Below are positions 57,756 to 64,000 of a stretch of DNA of 64,000 nt, piece by piece. The position numbers and the translations under genes were made by a program. The DNA is from Oopsacas minuta (Eukaryota > Porifera > Hexactinellida > Lyssacinosida > Leucopsacidae). Every line of letters starts with the position of its first letter. Positions within the stretch are counted from its first letter, which is position 1. The stretch is taken from assembly GCA_024704765.1 (NCBI GenBank), contig JAKMXF010000019.1, positions 27,517 through 91,516 of the forward strand, read 5' to 3'. The notes beneath the pieces are model-generated. The model saw only the letters and a list, made by a program, of their open reading frames with translations, was not told the DNA's origin and ran no database searches.

Positions 57756-60713
57756 TGTTTTATAGATTCATAATTTTGTTTACAGATGAATACACTATCC
57801 TTTCTCAGCTGCGTACAGACTTGGAGTTAAAGACACTGTCCCTGTCTGACCAAGAAGCTCTAGTGAATTCTACTATAACTGATATATTAGAAGCTAAAGA
57901 GTTGTTACCACAGATAGCATTCTATAATGCACAGACAGTAGAGTTAAGAGATATTATTGTGAACCAAAGTAAGTTGGCACAAACAGGGACGGATTGGACC
58001 GCAGCGACACTGGTGGACTAGTAAGTTTGTCAAATGGTGCCTCACACCCTGATCCATGTTTGTAGGTGTTGATGCAAGAGAAAACACATTCCAAATATCC
58101 GCAAAACTAAACAATCTCGCTTGGACAACAAACAATATTCAAACACGTAACTCAAATATCAGATCCCGTCTGGAGAAGGTATACTCCAGGTTATCCCGAG
58201 TACACAACAAATTACAACTCCCCAAGGCTCCGCTACGGTTAGATGGGTCCATGGTGGTCTCCTTACAACCTCCTCCCACTGAGCAACTTGAGAACGCTAC
58301 TTACTCGACAGATTTCAGTTTCTACTTCGAGCCAGTTAGAACAGGTCTTTCTGAATCGACTTTCTTGTTCTTTTACGCTGGGCCAGCTATACTCGACACA
58401 TCTGAAAATGTGTCCCCTCTGGATACAGAAGATTATATAGCTATTGTGTCCGCTAATTCTGTAATGGGGTACAGGGCAAGAATAGGGGGGACAGAGTTCT
58501 CAAAGAGTCTAGGAAGCCGTGAGACTATCCGCTCTAATTCTAAGTATACTGTACGCATTAAGAGGTATGTATCACCACTTCTAGGTGTGAAGTTTATGGA
58601 AGATATAAATATTCACATGAATTGTTTACTCTTTTATTTATTAATATTTATCTGTTTAGAGTGGGCAGTGCTTTCAGATTTGAACTTAAGACACCTACAG
58701 CAACATATACTACTGCTACTACATTATCAGAAGAGAGTTTGCATCATTTCGCATTCAAGCCTACTCCTAATACAGCTTATTATATTGGAGGACATCCTGA
58801 CGATGTTCTGGTAAGTTGTGTACTCATTACCCCTGCCACTTCCCAAACATCACACTTGGGGGCGTGTTAAGAGGTTAGAGATCCTCATAATTGGAGTAAT
58901 GATTCTTATCCCAGCAAATATAATGCAAACAGTGTGTAACCGCGTATGTGCGATTTCCGGTTAGGATTGCTGTGTTACACATGTTATTAAAAATCATATT
59001 CATTCTAAAGATAGCAACCTCTCTCCAATCCTTGGATAAGTTCAGAGGGTGTGTCTACCTAGCCCTCACACTCAGATGGAACCTGTACAGTCTCTGGGAC
59101 ACCAGATACCACACGAACTTCCTCACAGACCAGACAGGATTAGACTGTATCAGGTATGACACCTTTAAATACAGTGCATACCGGTTATATGAACATCCTT
59201 AGGAGTAGCAATACATGTTCTTATAGCCGGTGTTAATATACAGGAATATATGAGAACCGGTATCCAGAGGATGGTGCTTATAGCCTGTGTTATCATATCT
59301 TGCATCTGTACTTAAGCAAGTGATAATAGTAGCTATTTATTCTAAAAATAGACACTCAGACACTCAAGCAGACTTTGATGTAGATGGTCTCTCCTTCTAT
59401 GGTTATGGACACGCGTATATTCGTAATACCCAGAACTCCCCAATCGTTAAATTCACTGTTACGCCCCAAGAACATGATGGTCTCATTCTGACATCCTTTG
59501 GGGTGAGTATTGGCACCGATGGTTCAATGGTGTCCATGGATGGAACAACAGTGTAACCTCCACGGAACTCTAGAAACGGGGAACGGGGTAGCATTTCTCG
59601 GCGTTCCTCGCAGCCTGTTTTTGTAGTTTTCATTGTATTCTAATAGTGTGAAGTAGCTCCACTTAAAATGGGTTACACCATAGCCCCAAAGTGACCCAAT
59701 TAACACTTACATATCTTTATTGTTATGTTTGTTATTATTTTCTTTAGAAAAATAGAGGAGATAAGAAGTTCATTTACAGCTTCTACATAAGAGATAGAAA
59801 ATTCAAATTCGACATTGCTTATGATGGAGCTTCAAGAGTTACTTATACATTAGATCTTCTTATCAAGTAGGGTGTTAAATTTGTGGCACAACTGCCACCT
59901 TAAGTGGCTCACATTTATGATATTTTTGTTAGGGTATCTACACGTTATGATGTAGAACTAGAACTATTCCAATCAGGAGGTGTTAAAGCTATTATTAATT
60001 ATGATAACAAAGAAGCAGAATTGGTTACTGGATTGAGACGTGATTTATTCAAAGCTGATGTTCTACTATTTGGCGGTATATCTCGCATAGCTGTTGATGA
60101 AACGTTAGTTATACAGATTAATCATATATTGTCACCTCCAATTGTTGGACTCATCTCTTTAATGATAAAATTTTCGTGGGTGTTGGCGCTAAAAATGGAA
60201 ATTACACTCAGGGAGAGGCCAACTTCCCATGACCCCTACTATCTTTTCACGCACAAACTGTCCTGATCGCTTCTTATATATGGAACTATAAAGTGCTAAT
60301 TGACACAATAATAATATTTACATATTTTTACATATAGTGACTCAGATGTGCTCTCCTCCTGGACAACAGATTATTACAGGAATTTCACCGGCTGTATTAC
60401 TAATGTGATTATTCTGAGGACTACTATATCAGCTGTTCTACTTGATACTAGTTTCAATTTCAATTCTGGTGGGACCACTGGTGTTACTCTAGGTTGTCCA
60501 AATGTAAGTACCAATAGGGGGCATTTTTCCCGCCTAACTTATGGATCAATTGGCCCCCAAGTTTGCCTGATGGCCAATTGATCTTGACACCTATATTTAT
60601 GGTTCCAAATTCCATTCTATAGTTCCCTATTCCAGAATATTCTATCACAAAAACTGATACCACTGGATACCTTGACTTCGACCTGCTCGTACATGAAGGT
60701 TTGTTTATTTGTT

Positions 60714-60785
<72 letters not shown>

Positions 60786-62067
60786 AGCCTAACACTATAT
60801 ACATACATATAGGTGTAACAGGATCCTTTACACAGTTCTACCATGGTGAAAACAACTTTGAATTGTTACCAGGACCTGTGGGGACACTATCCAGCTCTCC
60901 AGTGGATTTTAGTAAGAGCTATTCTCTTGGTTTAATCGTTAGTAAGCCTTATACTATGAATCAGAAATCTGTATTGATTCATATATCTGATTTGGATCAG
61001 GTTGGTTGTTGAAATGTGTTAATACGTGACTACATGGGACCTGTACCCCTATGATTCCCTTGGGTGAGGGGTACAAAAGTTAGGACTCCTTATGGGGAAT
61101 CCTTTGGTACTAATAGCTTCGATATAAGCGGGTATTTCTATATAACGGGGAATTGACTGTAATTATTCTAATCAGCTGGTGTTCTATTTTTGAATAGGGC
61201 TTATCATTAGAAGTTTCCATAGACTCCTCCTATAACGCTACCCTAGAGATAAAGAGAGGAGATGTCTTGGCGAGTATCTCCTCTCCTCTTGATGTTAATA
61301 AGTATAGAATAATGCATTCTATTACGGTACACTCTATTGGAGAAAGGTAAGTAGAAATATGGTTGTGTTAGTTGAGGGTTTCAATCTATATTCTTTCTAA
61401 ATATTGTATTTATTATTGTTTACTTGTTTACTAGTGGTCTGGAGCTATATGTTGATGACAACACCCCCGTGACTCTACCTGGAGCATTCAACCTAGTCCT
61501 GCCTATTGAGCTCTCAGCCAATCAGAATCTGTTTGTGGGAGGTAATGAGATACCCGAATACTCATTCAATGGTTGTCTTAAGGAAGTTGCACTATATGAC
61601 AGGTAACACCTTCTTTTACATATACATAAACACTTTAGGATAAATAATAAACACTGCTTTCTATTATCACCCCCTCGCTGAGGGGTGAAGCTAAATACCC
61701 ACCAGGTAACCATGGAAACTGGGACATAACACATCACAGAAGCACGTTAGGGAATTGGTGAATATATTCATGTATAGAATGCTATGATTATGTGATTATA
61801 CGTTATGTCCCCCGTCCAAGGGTGTTAAAATATGAATAATCACCCCCGGACACTATACGTTTTATGAATATTCACCCTTTTAGTCTCCTCAATTTGGGTC
61901 TGGGCACCTTTGTAGCTACAGGTGATTCAACAGTTGGATCAGAGGGCATAGAACATGACATGTGTGGGTTCCATCCCTATAACGGTCTGGTTTACGGAGG
62001 TGCTCGTGCTCTCCCTCACCCCTTTGACTTTCAAGAGGCAGTGAGACTCTCTACTATTCCTAAGTAA
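52688..62067 (+). CDS. Compact laminin alpha-like protein (LamNT, one LE, coiled coil, three LamG)
   Basis: Twenty-one exons, all in frame (1,506 residues): 52688-52924, 52995-53168, 53278-53304, 53948-54016, 54185-54392, 54982-55316, 55683-55794, 56274-57284, 57786-57968, 58066-58564, 58660-58810, 59011-59153, 59352-59502, 59748-59866, 59933-60103, 60338-60503, 60623-60698, 60813-61000, 61198-61346, 61435-61602, 61884-62067. Domains: signal peptide; a divergent laminin N-terminal domain (to about 185); a single laminin-EGF-like repeat (YGQCSCNGFGRDC ... CEECCEGYQ); the coil start CDNCTNSLLQLLD typical of laminin domain II; ~550 residues of coil; three LamG modules, each ending in the usual GG...F.GC pattern (YYIGGHPDD/FRGCV, LFGGI/FTGCI, LFVGGNEI/FNGCL). 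Human alpha chains have many LE repeats and five LamG. It should be a secreted basement-membrane-like polymer subunit. Exon 3 is only 27 bases. Confidence 0.88.
54460..54705. repeat. ~240-bp interspersed repeat, copy 2 (inverted)
   Basis: Reverse complement of the repeat at 39491-39725; it lies in the laminin intron 54393-54981. GGTGTCTTACCCGACACC TTATTATAC at its end matches the start of copy 1. Confidence 0.75.
55803..55868. mobile_element. Short MITE of the CCGGTTATAAGA family in laminin intron
   Basis: ATACCGGTTATAAGAGCAT faces ATGTTCTTCTAACCGGTAT about 25 bases on. The core words GTCAGGAACTGTACGTAAT match the body of 51671-51733. Confidence 0.7.
57340..57755. repeat. GC-richer intronic insertion with palindrome and CA microsatellite
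   Basis: Within laminin intron 57285-57785 the base composition rises sharply (CCGCAACGCAGCCCTCTGGG), a 36-base near-perfect palindrome sits at 57503-57538, a tRNA B-box-like GGTTCGAATC is at about 57667, and the segment ends in (CA)n at 57704-57753. These are hallmarks of a SINE-like or other mobile insertion, but no family was identified. Confidence 0.5.
59166..59236. mobile_element. Short MITE of the CCGGTTATA family in laminin intron
   Basis: ATACCGGTTATATGAACATC faces ATGTTCTTATAGCCGGTGT. It lies 12 bases after a donor site. Confidence 0.65.
60708..60786. repeat. GTT trinucleotide microsatellite in laminin intron
   Basis: About 25 uninterrupted TTG/GTT units in the short intron 60699-60812, making up most of that intron. 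Confidence 0.95.
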
Positions 62068-62587
62068 CATTTCTTTAAAACTTATTTTGGATTGTAAATA
62101 TTTGTTTATATCTTTTGTGTATATAAACTGTTTCTAAGGTGTGAATATATTCTATCCGCTAACCAATTAGAGCTATCAATTTTGGTAATACAGTGGGTCC
62201 GAAGCAGACGATTACAGAATTTGCAGTGAATAAGGATAGAGAGGACCTACTGTATGTATAGAGATATAAGGGGTGACATGAGTTTCAATTATTCATTTTG
62301 ATCAATAAAATATATGAGCCACTAAAGTTGGTCCCGATTGACAAATATTATCTGTATTAACTGTCCAAATGTTAATCTGACTAACCGGATTGTCTCCTAT
62401 AGTCATGAGATAGACAAATGGAACTAAGTTTAGTGATAGATGCTAACAGCTACTTTCCGTTGTCTCTTAACAACTTAGCTGTTTCCATTCTTGTAACTAT
62501 TTGATATGTGATAATTCAATTATCATTACTCAGGTTCCTCTTATTTATATAATAATTCTATTCAACAAAACATACATAGATTGTATA
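62068..62587. other. Intergenic region between laminin-like gene and TRAF copy E
   Basis: AATAAA at 62304-62309 is the likely laminin polyadenylation signal. The conserved 5' flank that precedes the tandem TRAF copies is missing here except for the last ~10 bases (TTGTATAATGGC), so copy E has a different promoter region. Confidence 0.55.
62304..62309 (+). terminator. Polyadenylation signal AATAAA of laminin-like gene
   Basis: First AATAAA after the stop at 62067, in an AT-rich 3' region. Confidence 0.45.
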
Positions 62588-63984
62588 ATGGCAGAGAAGT
62601 TAACAGACTCAGAAGGGAGAGAGGACTTGGTCTACATAAAGACAGAGGATGGCAGCTACAGAGGATGGAGGGTTGATTTGTTGATAGACCCCTTATCCAA
62701 CAAAATGGAAGAGAAATTCTTGTTGTGTAGCACTTGTAAAGGAATGTTAAGAGATGCTTGTCTCTATGAAGGATTTTTGAGGTGTGGTGTCTGCATTCCT
62801 GAGGGTGTAGCATGGCAACCAGTAATAATGAACCGTGAAATTGTCTCCGATAAAATGGTAATTTATTTGTTGTTATTTACAAGTGTTTGTTTGTGTTTAC
62901 AGATGAGTTATTTATTTGTAGATTAGTTGTCCCCTAAAGAAGAGAGGGTGTGAATGGAGTGACACAGTGAGTACAGCATTACAACACCTGGAAGAATGTG
63001 AGTTCTTTCCTGTACTGTGTCCTCTGGGGTGTGTCTGTCTAGAGGGAGAGAGGAAGGGGAAAGTTCTGAAACTTGAAAAGAGACGGATTGCAGAACACCA
63101 GAGAGACTCGTGTCCGTTAAGAGAACTGTTGTGTGAATTCTGTGTGAATAAAGTGAAGGCCTGTGAGATGAATCCTCATTTGGAGATATGTGAGCACTTT
63201 CCAGTTCTTTGTCCTAATGGATGTGTGATCGAAGGAGAGGAAGGGACCAGACAATTGAAGAGGAGAGATGTTCCTGTCCATCTATCTAATGAGTGTCCTC
63301 TACAGAAAGTAGAGTGTCCTTATTGGGTCTATGGATGTAGAGAGGAGATGGAGAGGAAAGACATTGATCTTCATGAAAGAGAATTCATACATATTCACTA
63401 CAGATTATCAATGACTGATATGAAACAGAAACAAATTCAAACATCTAAAGATAATAAACTACTGGAAGATAAACTGGACAAAGCAAATACCAAAATTGAG
63501 ATTTTGGAGAAAATACTCTATTCTTATACACTTTTACCTACAGGACAATTGGAATGGAAGATTAAAGGTGTTAAAGAGAAAATAGAAAACAAAGAGGATA
63601 CTTACAGTGATCCATTCTATGTAGGATTATACAAGTGTCAGGGCTATATTAAATGGAATTGTTGAATACAGATAAAGTAGGTGTTTTCATTTGTATTATG
63701 AAAGGAGGTTATGATGATAAACTACACTGGCCTATCAGATACAAATATACGTTTATTCTACTCAATCACATTAACAGTAATAATAATTATGAATACACTC
63801 ATCAAATAACTAAGGAAGATTTGGAGAAATTTCCTGATAGCTTCAAGAGACCTACTGAGCTGAGAAATATAAAGGTTATGGAACTCGTTCATTTATTTCA
63901 AACACAGAAATATTAGAAGCTAAATATTGTAAAGAAGACAGCATAACTCTTCTAATTAAAATAGAATTGTTACCAGCATTATAA
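62588..63984 (+). pseudogene. TRAF-type zinc finger/MATH protein, copy E, two frameshifts
   Basis: Exon 1 is 62588-62857 and exon 2 starts at 62922. The Cys-pair domain, the TRAF-type fingers and a very short coil are intact, but the MATH domain breaks at 63660-63664 (one T fewer than copies B and D, making an immediate TGA) and again at 63868-63880 (about two extra bases). The 3' end to TAA at 63984 still matches the family. It lies ~45 kb from the tandem block, yet keeps the exon structure and the 64-base intron. Two separate lesions make real pseudogenisation more likely than in copy A. Confidence 0.75.
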
Positions 63985-64000
63985 CTTTATTTGTATTTTT

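Overview
The window is eukaryotic and metazoan: AT-rich, compact, with short GT-AG introns, small intergenic gaps, several intronless genes, and animal-specific families (laminin with LamG modules, a MAGI scaffold, TRAF-type proteins, a PCTAIRE kinase). The density, the dispersed MITE-like repeats and the TRAF-family expansion suggest an early-branching animal, most likely a sponge, but that is inference. Introns and exons were placed by hand from splice signals and reading-frame continuity, so boundaries are good predictions, not transcript-proven.

Layout. 87-6865 (+): 3' part of a very large multi-enzyme RNA-repair protein (MJ1316/DUF504, 2H phosphoesterase, P-loop kinase, second 2H-like domain, HAD, nucleotidyltransferase, R3H). 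7124-17709 (+): four tandem TRAF-type zinc finger/MATH genes; a fifth copy starts at 62588 and a divergent one lies at 45029-46359 (-). 18629-29909 (-): a 22-exon MAGI gene whose introns hold a cysteine protease gene (same strand) and two small membrane-protein ORFs (opposite strand). 31829-38983: a head-to-head pair of paralogues, each joining SAM, ubiquitin-like, vWA, ubiquitin-conjugating (E2) and U-box (E3) domains in one chain. 40334-44626 (+): LAMTOR3-like and USP8-like genes. 47001-48644 (-): ribosomal protein L4. 49033-50577 (-): PCTAIRE cyclin-dependent kinase. 50837-51550: a 17-bp minisatellite built from a MITE end. 52688-62067 (+): a very compact laminin alpha-like gene with 21 exons.

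How the genes relate. Most are unrelated housekeeping, signalling or matrix genes. A ubiquitin theme recurs: the E2/U-box pair, the USP8 deubiquitinase, and TRAF-type proteins with a reduced RING-like N-terminus. The most unusual content is the SAM-UBL-vWA-E2-U-box pair and the RNA-repair megaprotein.

Several otherwise intact genes are broken by a single-base change, often in a short homopolymer (8197-8203, 32562-32566, 38388-38391, 63660-63664). Assembly or consensus error is as likely as true decay for these. No tRNA, rRNA, CRISPR or prokaryotic feature was recognised.
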